From positions 1 to 33,742 of the forward strand of contig JAKIUC010000049.1 in assembly GCA_021647785.1 (NCBI GenBank): a stretch of DNA of 33,742 bases. Reading direction: 5' to 3'. The notes below the pieces were generated by a model. The model had not been told where the DNA came from, searched no databases, and saw nothing but the letters and a program-made list of their open reading frames with translations. A program made the translations under genes and the position numbers. This document shows, piece by piece, positions 24,438-33,500 of the stretch. Origin of the DNA: Melioribacteraceae bacterium. Lineage in GTDB: Bacteria; Bacteroidota; Ignavibacteria; Ignavibacteriales; Melioribacteraceae. How positions within the stretch are numbered: the first letter of the stretch is position 1; each line of letters starts with the position of its first letter.

Positions 24438-24704
24438 AATACATTCCTTATGATATTTATAGCTACTAATAAGTTCAATTTAAGAGGTATGATTTTTAAG
24501 TTTTGAATCTAAATTTGATGGTTATAAATATACACAATTGGTAGTAAATTATTTGAAATGAATGGATAATTAAAAAGTGAAATGGCAAACGTGAAGTATA
24601 AAAATAGTGATTAGGAGGCAAAGTGTTTTTAATTCTTAAACAGGTGAACCTGTTGTGTTCACTGTTATGGGCTGAAATTTATTTATATCTTGGCTTTATT
24701 ATTT
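24438..24704. other. Non-coding gap with a 16-bp palindrome
   Basis: The only notable structure in this 267-bp gap is AACAGGT-GA-ACCTGTT at 24639-24654, a palindrome with perfect 7-bp arms. A nearby GTGTTCACTGTT partly repeats its half-site. It could be an operator. A plus-strand GTG frame with an AGGAGG at 24613-24618 overlaps it, but runs antisense to the next gene and is not accepted as a gene. Confidence 0.5.
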
Positions 24705-24962
24705 TTACCAAGGTTCGTCAATCATTAAATATTTTTGTCTCTCAGCTTTCAATTTTTCCATTGATATTCTATGATGTATCCTTTGGTGATTGAAATTATT
24801 ATAAACTCCAATTGGGTCAAATTTAGGAGCAACACCTTTATCAAAATATTCTTTACTGAATTCAAGCATAAATTTTTCAAGCTCTAATTTAAGTATCTTG
24901 GTAAGATTCAAATGTACAGTTGATGATAATTCATCTAATGTGCTTTTTATCGATGCAGGCAT
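24705..24962 (-). CDS. Hypothetical protein, probably 5'-truncated
   Basis: The 85 residues from ATG 24962 match no family I know. The C-terminus is NHQRIHHRISMEKLKAERQK, basic and helical, preceded by a Leu/Lys-rich amphipathic helix (LNLTKILKLELEKFMLEFS). The same frame stays open upstream to about 25085 (KFEILKNGEIDIDKIF, then TLTEFISQLSAISYDPF) but has no start codon and then meets TAA. The visible gene is therefore probably the tail of a longer protein whose 5' end was lost, next to the stop of the cyclase gene. It may be a pseudogene. Confidence 0.4.
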   Translation of the reverse strand: MPASIKSTLDELSSTVHLNLTKILKLELEKFMLEFSKEYFDKGVAPKFDPIGVYNNFNHQRIHHRISMEKLKAERQKYLMIDEPW

Positions 24963-25108
24963 AAATGGGTCATAAGAAATGGCACTTAATTGAGATATAA
25001 ATTCCGTTAAAGTTTTTGTCTGAAATATTTTGTCTATATCAATTTCCCCATTTTTTAAAATCTCAAATTTCGGAAAGGAGCTAACTTACATTATAGGGAA
25101 AAGCATAA

Positions 25109-27364
25109 CTACTTACTCTTTAATACAGAGACTCCATTCCAATCATCAGCGGGGGGATTTAAGATAAAATCTGTAGAACGCTTCAAATAAATTTTGGAAA
25201 GTTCATCGTTCGGATTTTCATTCAATGATTTTTGAAAAAGATTTTTTGCATCTTCAAATTCTCTTTCTCTATATTTTTTGTAACCCTCAATATAATTTTC
25301 ATAAATTCTAAATTTATCAGCAGCTTCATTATTCTTATTAAATCCAAGTAGCTCGTAAACAGTTATTGGTTCTGTTTTACCTACAACTACAATATTATCT
25401 ATTACCCTTACAAATACTTCATCTTTTACTTTTGCATATGTAGTTTCGCTTATCATTACTGTAGTTCCATACATTTTGTTTGCACTTTCTAATCGTGCTG
25501 CAAGGTTTACACCATCACCCATTACCGTATAATCGAAACGCTCTACACCACCAATGTTACCTACTACCACATCAGCACTATTAATTCCAATCCGAGTTCT
25601 AACCTTACGTGCAGCCTCAGTGGAAAAAGTGCTTCTTAGTTCATCCATTTTCTTTTGCATTAAAATTGCAGTTTTGCATGCGTGTAATTCTTTATTTTCA
25701 ACCTCAAGTGGTGCCCCCCAGAATGCCATTAGTGAATCCCCCAAATATTTATCCAATGTTCCTTTTTGCTCCAACACAATGGATGTCATAATTGAAAGAT
25801 AATTATTAATAAACTCTACTAATTCTTCCGGTTCCATTTTTTCTGAAATTTTTGTAAAACCCTCTATATCACTGAACATAATTGTAATGTTCTTTTTAAC
25901 TCCACCAAGCGAGAGTTTTTCCGGATTGTTTAAAAGCTCATTTACTAACGATTTGCTTACGTATTGTCCGAACATTCCTTTTATCATAGCATTATGTTTT
26001 CTTACTTTTACAACATGATATGCAGTTGTGGAAAAGTAACCTACAATAAGAGTTGCAATAGGACTAATGATTGATATTATATAATTGTGTTCAACAAAAA
26101 GATAAATACCGAGAAAATAGAATGCCACAAAGAGCATTGTAAGAATTGAAAGATTAATTACTTCAGCCCAAATTAAATTTATTTTTTTGCTTAGTTTAAA
26201 AAATGAAAACATATAAAAAGCAAAAAATGATAATAAAAAGATTAAAAGCACTTCAATAATTTTTGATTCTCTCAATAAAAAATCATTCCAAATTACATTC
26301 TGAATAGCATTGGCGTGTATCTCCACACCCCACATTTGGTTATCCCCTTTTCGTTTACCTTGGCTAAAAGAGACTGGATGGAAATCTCTATCCTCCGGAA
26401 GTGTTGAACCGATAAGAACAATTTTGTCTTTAAACTTTCCCGATTGCAAAAGACCAGAATGCTCATCATCCCATGTATTTATATCTGTTTCATAATAGAG
26501 TTCATCTTTTGTTTGAAAATCTTTATCATCCAAAACATCAGTAAATTTTAGATATTCAAAAGTTCCATTTGGTCCATAATAATTAATAAGCATTGAAGAT
26601 TTATCGTAACGAGGAATTTTTCTATCAGCAAGCTCAAAGTAGGAATCTGAAATTCTTGAAATGTAGTTTGATTTAAGTCCAAAATATTTATTGAGCAGAG
26701 CAAATCCGAATGTTGGCAGAATGGATTCATTAACAGAAGAGATAGCAAGGGGTTCGTAACGGCGGTAAATTCCATCTTCGTCACTACCAATCTGTACAAT
26801 TCCTACAGAGCTATCAACAGCATAAAATTTATTTCTGTAATTATATGAATCTTGCTTTATTGTGTAGCTCCCTTCCTCCATTAGCAACTCAGCCTCCACA
26901 TCAAGCATACCTGCAACCACTACGTTTCTCGAATTAAGTATTGCTTTCTTTAAGAGTTCATCATTTATTGGAGAAAACTTATCATCATTAGACATTAGGA
27001 GATCAATACCAACAGCTTTTGCTCCTGCAATTTTAAGGTTATTTACAATTTTTGCAAAGTAGGAACGTGGCCAGGGCCACGAATTATAAGGCTCCGGAAT
27101 TTGGTCATAATCCTCTTGAGAAATACCAAGAATTATCACATCCGCTTTATCTTTGATGTTAATCACATTTTTGTTAGAGAAACGAATATCAAGATATTTC
27201 AATTCCAATTCTTGCAACGGGGCAATAGAGATAAAATAATTTTGTGTAATTGATAAGACAAAAATTGCAGAGGTAAATGGCACCAGAAATAATGGTAAAA
27301 GAAGTTTAATCTTTCGCCGGTATCTTCGAATATTTCGTAACTTTTGAAAAATTATAAACTCCAA
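25109..27364 (-). CDS. CHASE2-domain class III nucleotide cyclase
   Basis: The 751-residue membrane protein starts with one helix (about 21-40), then an extracytoplasmic CHASE2 sensor (about 43-360), three helices (about 370-390, 402-423, 429-447), and a class III cyclase domain (about 490-675). Metal-binding Asp499 (MFSDIEGFT) and Asp543 (YLGDSLMAFWGAP), Lys539 as a purine-recognition residue, and Asn620/Arg624 (VNLAARLE) are all present. Thr613 replaces the Asp partner of Lys, the pattern of class IIIb cyclases. It should make cAMP in response to a periplasmic signal. A C-terminal helical tail (about 688-735) looks TPR-like. The start is TTG, as no ATG is available upstream. It is last in the FecR/barrel cluster. 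Confidence 0.95.
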   Translation of the reverse strand: MEFIIFQKLRNIRRYRRKIKLLLPLFLVPFTSAIFVLSITQNYFISIAPLQELELKYLDIRFSNKNVINIKDKADVIILGISQEDYDQIPEPYNSWPWPRSYFAKIVNNLKIAGAKAVGIDLLMSNDDKFSPINDELLKKAILNSRNVVVAGMLDVEAELLMEEGSYTIKQDSYNYRNKFYAVDSSVGIVQIGSDEDGIYRRYEPLAISSVNESILPTFGFALLNKYFGLKSNYISRISDSYFELADRKIPRYDKSSMLINYYGPNGTFEYLKFTDVLDDKDFQTKDELYYETDINTWDDEHSGLLQSGKFKDKIVLIGSTLPEDRDFHPVSFSQGKRKGDNQMWGVEIHANAIQNVIWNDFLLRESKIIEVLLIFLLSFFAFYMFSFFKLSKKINLIWAEVINLSILTMLFVAFYFLGIYLFVEHNYIISIISPIATLIVGYFSTTAYHVVKVRKHNAMIKGMFGQYVSKSLVNELLNNPEKLSLGGVKKNITIMFSDIEGFTKISEKMEPEELVEFINNYLSIMTSIVLEQKGTLDKYLGDSLMAFWGAPLEVENKELHACKTAILMQKKMDELRSTFSTEAARKVRTRIGINSADVVVGNIGGVERFDYTVMGDGVNLAARLESANKMYGTTVMISETTYAKVKDEVFVRVIDNIVVVGKTEPITVYELLGFNKNNEAADKFRIYENYIEGYKKYREREFEDAKNLFQKSLNENPNDELSKIYLKRSTDFILNPPADDWNGVSVLKSK

Positions 27365-27435
27365 AAAAAAACTAATTTTAGAAATAACCTTTTTAATTTT
27401 TTCTATTTTACTTACTTACTAATTATATATAATAA

Positions 27436-29841
27436 TTAGAAGCTATATCTTAAAGTCATTCCAGAGATAGTGTTGGTACCAGTATCAGGCATATTGTAGT
27501 AACGCATTTGTGCTCTTAGCCATAAATTCTGAATAACTTGATATGATGCAACTAAATCAACCGCATGTCTGTTAAAGTCGCCAAAACTCGGACTGTAGTT
27601 AAAAGATAGTTCCAAATCATCATTCATCAATCTATATCTTCCACCTGCCATAATTGTTACATATTTGTACTGCACAGTAGTTATTTCACTATTGTAATAG
27701 ATAACACTAAAATTACTCACTAATGTTTTAGTCCAATAACTATTTAAAGTAAATGAAGTTGAAAAATATTTTGAATCATTATTATAATAACTATCATCTT
27801 CTCTATTTGAAGTACTGAAACTTAGAGATGAATTGTGGCGTACAGAAAACTTAAAATCATATCCAAAATTCAATGAAAATCTATTTGTAATATCATCTAC
27901 ACTTGAGATTCTATTGAGTGTATCAGTTAGTTCAATTCCATTTCTATTTTGATTTCGGATATAACTAAGAGTTATGTTCGGTATATCTGCTCTCATAAAT
28001 AATGAAGCAGATGCACGTAAAGTTTGGTAAGTAGTAGTAGCCATTTTTGTACCTTGTAGATTATCATTTAGATTTTCGTAACCAACCGAAAAGAACAATT
28101 GGTTATCTAAAGTTCTGAATCTATCAGTAATATTTAAACCGGCAATATCAGTTCTCGTATATTCCTGTCCAAAAGATTTGAACTGACTCCCTCTATAAAT
28201 ATAGGAACCTTTTAAATTATTATTAAAATAATTTAACTCAATTGATCCTTCTGCAGCTAACGAGGATAGCTCTGTAAAATTAAGAGGTTCTATAAACTGA
28301 TTTACTGTAAAGAAAGGTGATATCATATTCTTAATATTTTTAAAATTTTCAGCATCACTACCAATATCATTTCCAGAGGCAAAGATTGAATCTATCTGCT
28401 CATCACTATATGTACCTGAAGTAATATCAGAATTAATAATTGAAACTGCTGTTATACCTTTTATGATAATATTTTGGTCATCAATAGCCCATCTTAAATC
28501 GGCACTTGTTACAAGATTCTCCTCTGGTTTAGCACCAAATTCAACAGAGTTTACATCATCTTTTGCATGTAAAAACGAGACCCCAAATTCAAATCCATTT
28601 TTACTACCTAATCCAATTCTACCAGAGAGCAAGTCTCTTGAGTAGATACCAAAATCTACTTTTCCAAATGGAGAACCATATTTTATCGAATCAATTCTAA
28701 CTACATTTGTAAGTAAAGGAGCATCATCTTCTGCATAAGTTTCAAGTAAATTACCTTTCACTTCCCTTCTTACTTGACCGTACGAACCTTGCAGTTGAAA
28801 AACACCATAATCAATTTTTCCATCTACACCTCTTACTCTCTTTCCATTCAGTAGTAAATTGTTATAACGCGGGTAGCTATCCCCGCCTCGTAGATTAAGC
28901 CAATCGCTCGATACAGAGACTGAATATCTATTTTGCGGTTGTACATCCACATTCTCTTCAGAAGTAATATAACCGTAACCTTTGAACCTCCAATCGCCAA
29001 CTCTGGCATTTAGAGTTAAAGCTAAATTATTATAAAGCGTATTCTTGCCATTAAACAATTCGTTTCTTACTTCGCCAGCAGCGTTTCCGCTATATCTTAA
29101 CCCTCTTCCTAAATCCATTGCTACTGCACCGTCAACAGTAACAAAATCTCTTTTCATTGTATGATAGAGAGTGCCATCTTTATCATATACTTCTATCTCT
29201 AAACTTTGTTTGCCACTTTCAAGAGAACCCTCAAAATTTTGCGGATAGTAGAGAAGTAGTTCACCAGCAAATAAAACATTTGAAGTTACATCCTCTCCAT
29301 TCAAAATAATTTTTGTTTTTGAAATATCAACATTATCCGAAGCTTTTACCATCGAAATAGAAATGAATAATTCGCTTAAAGATAATGTTTCATTGCTACT
29401 CGGACTTAAGATTAAAACTTCTTCATCCTTTTCACTTTTCGATGATACTGTTAAATCTATTGGCTGTGCTGCTTCAGGTACACCAAGCGGATAAGTTTCG
29501 CTATTTCCATCTTTCATTTCAATAATTAAGTAGTATGTTAAAATTGGTGCAGAAACATCTTCTCCAGCAATTTGATATACTGCAATATCTCCGAGTATCT
29601 CCATCTCCCTAACTCTAACTTCAGTCTCTTGAAATGATTTATAAACTATTTGCACTCGGGAGACTGATAGTGAGTTAATTAAGGATACTTTTACATCTAC
29701 TGGATTTCCGTCTGTTATCTCTCCAAAAGTTATTGAAGATACAGTATTACTAGCTTGTGCAAATATTAAAGTTGAACTGCATAAAAAAAGGATAAGAGTA
29801 AGTATTATCCTTTTCATAAATTTCCGATTATCAAAAAGCAT
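27436..29841 (-). CDS. Large outer-membrane beta-barrel protein of the FecR/cyclase cluster
   Basis: The protein is 801 residues from the ATG at 29841, which has an AGGTG site; an ATG at 29817 would shorten the n-region. The signal peptide is KRIILTLILFLCSS...FAQA. About residues 30-240 form Ig-like periplasmic segments (SSNETLSLSELFISISMVKA; FVTVDGAVAMDLG). From about 250 to the end there are many amphipathic strands with aromatic girdles, closing in GMTLRYSF; the C-terminal Phe is typical of outer-membrane proteins. I recognise no named family. It lies 71 bp before the CHASE2 cyclase and 166 bp after the FecR gene, so it is probably the outer-membrane partner of a signalling unit. Confidence 0.8.
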   Translation of the reverse strand: MLFDNRKFMKRIILTLILFLCSSTLIFAQASNTVSSITFGEITDGNPVDVKVSLINSLSVSRVQIVYKSFQETEVRVREMEILGDIAVYQIAGEDVSAPILTYYLIIEMKDGNSETYPLGVPEAAQPIDLTVSSKSEKDEEVLILSPSSNETLSLSELFISISMVKASDNVDISKTKIILNGEDVTSNVLFAGELLLYYPQNFEGSLESGKQSLEIEVYDKDGTLYHTMKRDFVTVDGAVAMDLGRGLRYSGNAAGEVRNELFNGKNTLYNNLALTLNARVGDWRFKGYGYITSEENVDVQPQNRYSVSVSSDWLNLRGGDSYPRYNNLLLNGKRVRGVDGKIDYGVFQLQGSYGQVRREVKGNLLETYAEDDAPLLTNVVRIDSIKYGSPFGKVDFGIYSRDLLSGRIGLGSKNGFEFGVSFLHAKDDVNSVEFGAKPEENLVTSADLRWAIDDQNIIIKGITAVSIINSDITSGTYSDEQIDSIFASGNDIGSDAENFKNIKNMISPFFTVNQFIEPLNFTELSSLAAEGSIELNYFNNNLKGSYIYRGSQFKSFGQEYTRTDIAGLNITDRFRTLDNQLFFSVGYENLNDNLQGTKMATTTYQTLRASASLFMRADIPNITLSYIRNQNRNGIELTDTLNRISSVDDITNRFSLNFGYDFKFSVRHNSSLSFSTSNREDDSYYNNDSKYFSTSFTLNSYWTKTLVSNFSVIYYNSEITTVQYKYVTIMAGGRYRLMNDDLELSFNYSPSFGDFNRHAVDLVASYQVIQNLWLRAQMRYYNMPDTGTNTISGMTLRYSF

Positions 29842-30007
29842 CTTTTTCACCTAACATTATTTTTATCTGGCATTCACTTTTTTAAATAACAATATACTGG
29901 CAAATCGAAATTCAAATTAGTATTTGTGCTTTCGTTTAACCAGCAATCATAGGTATTACATTCAAATAATCCCGCATGGCAAGATAAATTTGAATAGTGT
30001 ATATAAT

Positions 30008-30706
30008 TTAATCTTCTTCCGGATAGAACTCTAACTCAATTGTTCCATCTTCAGTTTCAATAAATATTTTTTTAACTTTAGTCTTTTTAGTCTTGCTGAA
30101 CTTATTACTTTGTTCAGAAGAGATAGCTCCTTTCAAGATTTCTCCATCTGGACTTATTGATAAAGCAGCACCACCTTCAATAACAGCTTTTCTCTTATCG
30201 CCAATAAGAGATTGAACTTCAATTTTCCCATAATCGCAAACAATTGTGGTTGAGCTATCAGACCCAACTTCTATATATCCTGCTGTACCTCTTATTGCAG
30301 CAACAGCAGTTGGGGTAGTAAACTTAAATTCTTCAGCTTCTTGTTTATTAATATCAAACCCAATTAGACCTTTTTCAATAAAAGTATTTTTGTTTATTTT
30401 TTTATCTTCTCTATCACCATAAATATACATTATAGAATTTTCTCTAACTCTCAAGAGACCTGTTCCATCAGTAAATAGAACTAAAGCTAACGACTTAAAT
30501 CCTGTTTTAACTTGCTCGCCACTTTTTAAAGGTACTCCAGTTTTTGCTACTTCCCAATCTTCAGCATCAATTGTTTTATAAGAAACATCCTTAATTATTT
30601 TCTTTATCAAAGCAATTGGGGTTTCATTATTATCTTCTATTACAAATCCGATTGAGATAAAAGCGGCTATTATTATTGATACGATAAGCAATCTATTATA
30701 ATTCAT
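30008..30706 (-). CDS. Stand-alone FecR-domain protein
   Basis: From ATG 30706, whose GGAGGAG site lies 5 nt upstream, the protein is 232 residues; a start 27 nt further upstream would overlap the previous gene and lacks such a site. It has one N-terminal membrane helix or signal anchor (LLIVSIIIAAFISIGFV), then a FecR fold: GVPLKSGEQVKTGFKSLALV, the hallmark PTAVAAIRGTAGYIEV, and YGKIEVQSL. The tail is charged (TKKTKVKKIFIETED, GTIELEFYPEED). Unlike classic FecR there is no sigma-factor-binding N-terminus and no sigma gene nearby, so it likely acts in the periplasm as a binding module. It lies 13 bp after the upstream secreted protein. Confidence 0.9.
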   Translation of the reverse strand: MNYNRLLIVSIIIAAFISIGFVIEDNNETPIALIKKIIKDVSYKTIDAEDWEVAKTGVPLKSGEQVKTGFKSLALVLFTDGTGLLRVRENSIMYIYGDREDKKINKNTFIEKGLIGFDINKQEAEEFKFTTPTAVAAIRGTAGYIEVGSDSSTTIVCDYGKIEVQSLIGDKRKAVIEGGAALSISPDGEILKGAISSEQSNKFSKTKKTKVKKIFIETEDGTIELEFYPEED

Positions 30707-30719
30707 TTTCTCCTCCAAC

Positions 30720-31826
30720 CTAATTTGCTTCATATAAGAGATTAGTTAGTACATCTGGATTTCGTCTTAGATAATCCAAAATTTCCTGGAATTCTGCATA
30801 AGTCAATTGTCTTCCCCCTTCAAATTTAATTCGGATATCATTAAAATTAATATTGCCGTTTTGTAGGTCTGAGAGGAGGTTTTGTAACCTTTCTGCTGCT
30901 TCCGATTCTCCTTCCCCTTGCTGTTTCATATCATCAATAACTGTAATAATAAGTGTTTCAAAATCTTCAACTCCTTTATCTACAACAGGGCTACCCGAGC
31001 TATTAAGATAAAAATTTATAATATCAGAGTATATAATTGTTGGTCCACCTGGTCCTGGAACTACGCCTCTAACTTGAACAACAATTTCTTCTCCGCCCAC
31101 TAATTCTCTATCTAAAATTTCACGAAGATTTACACTAGTTTTAGTTCCAACACTTGCATTATCAACAATTGGGTTTCCCTTTTGCAAAGCTTCTTCTAAC
31201 GATTCAAGTTTGCTCGATCTAATATTTGCTTTCACAATAAAATCTGCAACTCCAAGTACATCAGTCCAAGTAAGCAAAATACCTGCAACATCTAATTGAT
31301 CTTCAGCACTTGGTTGAATAATTGACAAAGTTTGGGCTGGGTTTAAAAAGTCAAGGTCTTCGGTAGCATCACTTTGGAATTCCATATTACTATCAAAGAC
31401 TTTAATAATTATTTTATAAGTTCCGGTTGGTTTACCTTGTCTTAAATTTTCCTGAAGTAAATCTTCATTTGAATTAGACTCCTCTATTTCTATTCCATCA
31501 ATCGAAGAGAAATCATCATTATAAAAATTTCGTGAGGTAAATGGTTTTGTAGTATAACTAAGGAGTTCATTAAAAGAACTTTCATCAACTTTTCTCCATA
31601 AGATAGAACCTTGAACAATAACCATTCTATCCTGAGGTACCATAATTACTTGTAATATTCGTGGTGTACTCTCTAAAAATGGATTTGTAAGAAAAGCTGC
31701 AAATGATACTTCAGGCAAAGGCTGAAATACATTTAGTGTTACAATTACTCTTTCTTGTGCTGATAAATTTATTCCAAAAATAAAAACAAGAGCAAATAAT
31801 AACTTATTCATAATTCTAATTTTCAT
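30720..31826 (-). CDS. Secreted protein of unknown family, cluster partner
   Basis: The protein is 368 residues from ATG 31826, chosen because GAGG lies 6-7 nt upstream; an ATG 15 nt earlier has none. It has a signal peptide (LLFALVFIFGINLSAQ) and a beta-rich body resembling fibronectin-like or 'DUF-type' surface domains (PTGTYKIIIKVFDSN; LLTWTDVLGVADFIVKANI; EEIVVQVRGVVPGPGGPTII). The C-terminal helical segment contains AERLQNLLSDLQNGNIN and FQEILDYLRRNPDVLTNLL. I recognise no family. It is first in the run secreted protein - FecR - barrel - CHASE2 cyclase, all on the same strand. Confidence 0.7.
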   Translation of the reverse strand: MKIRIMNKLLFALVFIFGINLSAQERVIVTLNVFQPLPEVSFAAFLTNPFLESTPRILQVIMVPQDRMVIVQGSILWRKVDESSFNELLSYTTKPFTSRNFYNDDFSSIDGIEIEESNSNEDLLQENLRQGKPTGTYKIIIKVFDSNMEFQSDATEDLDFLNPAQTLSIIQPSAEDQLDVAGILLTWTDVLGVADFIVKANIRSSKLESLEEALQKGNPIVDNASVGTKTSVNLREILDRELVGGEEIVVQVRGVVPGPGGPTIIYSDIINFYLNSSGSPVVDKGVEDFETLIITVIDDMKQQGEGESEAAERLQNLLSDLQNGNINFNDIRIKFEGGRQLTYAEFQEILDYLRRNPDVLTNLLYEAN

Positions 31827-31926
31827 GATAACCTCATTCATAACTTATAAATTTGACTTGCTCTAAGTTATAAATATAAACAATAGAATAGTGTGATAGC
31901 AATCAATTTTTAGTTTAGTGTAAAAA

Positions 31927-32250
31927 CTAATTAATTTTCTCTTCATTGTTTACATTTGTAAATCCGAACTGCGGATTTGCTTGCCCTTCAATTTTAATCT
32001 CACCAAATCTTGATTCAAATTTATCAATATTATCTTGCAAAGCCTTTAATAACATTTTAGCATGTTGCGGTGTAGTTATTATTCTTGAATGAACTTTAGC
32101 TTTAGGAACACCTGGTACAACACGTGTAAAATCTATTATAAATTCTGCTGGTGAATGTGTAATAATTGCTAAATTAGAGTATATGCCTTCTGCTTCTTTT
32201 TCACCTAATTCTATATTAATTTGTTGTTGTTTCGGATTATTGTTACTCAT
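31927..32250 (-). CDS. DUF3467 protein
   Basis: From ATG 32250, preceded by an AAGAGAG site, this encodes 107 residues; the earlier start at 32286 would fall inside the terminator hairpin stem. The sequence INIELGEKEAEGIYSNLAII, THSPAEFIIDFTRVVPGVPK and KVHSRIITTPQHAKMLLKAL is diagnostic of DUF3467, a small cytoplasmic family of unknown function common in Bacteroidota. Its promoter must lie in the short gap beyond the terminator, or it relies on read-through. It is 100 bp upstream of the secreted-protein gene. Function unknown. Confidence 0.9.
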   Translation of the reverse strand: MSNNNPKQQQINIELGEKEAEGIYSNLAIITHSPAEFIIDFTRVVPGVPKAKVHSRIITTPQHAKMLLKALQDNIDKFESRFGEIKIEGQANPQFGFTNVNNEEKIN

Positions 32251-32269
32251 AATTCTCTCTTTCTTATTT

Positions 32270-32318
32270 AAAAAATAAAAACCCACAATTCATTTTTCAA
32301 TGTAAGAAATTGTGGGTT
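32270..32318 (-). terminator. Intrinsic terminator after the TPR lipoprotein
   Basis: On the minus strand AACCCACAATT (32308-32318) pairs perfectly with AATTGTGGGTT (32280-32290) across a 17-nt loop, followed by a T-rich run. It lies 21 bp beyond the TPR gene stop and 19 bp upstream of the DUF3467 start, insulating the two. Confidence 0.8.
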
Positions 32319-32339
32319 AATAAGATATTAGTTATTTAA

Positions 32340-33500
32340 TTATCTATATAAATCAGCTTTGTCGAAAGCTTCTTGAGATTTATCATTTTCACCTAAGTTA
32401 GCATAAACTTTACCAAGGTAATTCCAAATACCAGCATCTTCCGGAAAATCTTTTAAGTATCTTTCTAAAGGAGCAACTGCCATTCCAAATTTTTCTTTAT
32501 AAGTTAAATCATCAGAGTCAGCTTCAATAGCTTTTTCTTGCAAATCGGCTCCCCATTTTAGATAGCTAACACCTAAGTTATAATATGCACTTGTGTAATC
32601 TTCTTTTATTTCTATTGCTTTATTAAATTGTTTTATAGCTGCACTATAGTCTTCGGCACCTAATAAAAGTACGCCATAGTTGTAACGGTAAACTTCATTT
32701 GTTGGGTCCTTTTCAATTCCTTTTTGGAAAGTTTCCATTGCAACATCCATTCTATCAGCATCCACATAGGCGTTAGAGAGTTGAGCTAATATTTTTGAAT
32801 CCTCAGGATAAAGTTCTTGTCCCTCCTCTAAAAGCTCTATTTGTTTATCATACATCGCCATAGCTTTTATACTGTCATCAATATTTTTTGTATCCTTAAA
32901 TGAATTCATTAAAACAATAGCTTGATTACTATATACTTTACTTAAATCAACATAAGCTTCTGCCGATTTACTTAATTCAATAATTTTTAATAATGGCTTT
33001 TCAAGTTCAGTATCTCGTCCACTATTAATTAACGAATAAACCATATTTTGATATGCACCAACAGAATCAGGTTCAATAAGAGTACAATTCTGGAATCTTT
33101 CAACTGATTTATTATAGAACATTTTACTACTATCTTTCGAGGTTATTTTTGTACCTCTATTAAAAAGACCAACCCCTTTATTAAAGTTATCTTGCCACTG
33201 GAATTTCTTGTAGTCATCAATGTTCTTCTTAAATTTGTTACTAATTGCCAACGATTTATCAAAATTTTCAATCATCGGCTCAAGATTACCTTGTTCACCA
33301 TTAACATAACCCAATAGATAAAATCCTTCATCACTTTTAGGATTTTTTGTGGTCTCTTTTTCTAGTGCGTCTATTGCTTTAGCAAAGTTTTTTTGCTGCA
33401 CATACAGTTTTGCACTTGTTAATTCTGTTGATGAACATGCAAATCCAGAAAGCCCTAAAACCATACTAATTACAACTAAAATACTGAGTGCTTTTTTCAT
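32340..33500 (-). CDS. TPR-repeat lipoprotein
   Basis: From ATG 33500, with AGGAG 6 nt upstream, the protein is 386 residues. A lipoprotein signal (LSILVVISMVLGLSGFAC, Cys at about 22) is followed by about six TPR units, e.g. AKLYVQQKNFAKAIDALEKE, DVAMETFQKGIEKDPTNEVY and YSAAIKQFNKAIEIKEDYTS. It is a likely envelope scaffold or assembly factor, but the partner is unknown. Intact, ends in its own terminator, and is a single-gene unit. Confidence 0.88.
   Translation of the reverse strand: MKKALSILVVISMVLGLSGFACSSTELTSAKLYVQQKNFAKAIDALEKETTKNPKSDEGFYLLGYVNGEQGNLEPMIENFDKSLAISNKFKKNIDDYKKFQWQDNFNKGVGLFNRGTKITSKDSSKMFYNKSVERFQNCTLIEPDSVGAYQNMVYSLINSGRDTELEKPLLKIIELSKSAEAYVDLSKVYSNQAIVLMNSFKDTKNIDDSIKAMAMYDKQIELLEEGQELYPEDSKILAQLSNAYVDADRMDVAMETFQKGIEKDPTNEVYRYNYGVLLLGAEDYSAAIKQFNKAIEIKEDYTSAYYNLGVSYLKWGADLQEKAIEADSDDLTYKEKFGMAVAPLERYLKDFPEDAGIWNYLGKVYANLGENDKSQEAFDKADLYR

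Noticed and set aside
24613-24794. Plus-strand GTG frame with an AGGAGG site
   Set aside because: The ribosome-site match is good, but the frame runs antisense across the 24705-24962 gene and its hydrophobic product resembles no family.
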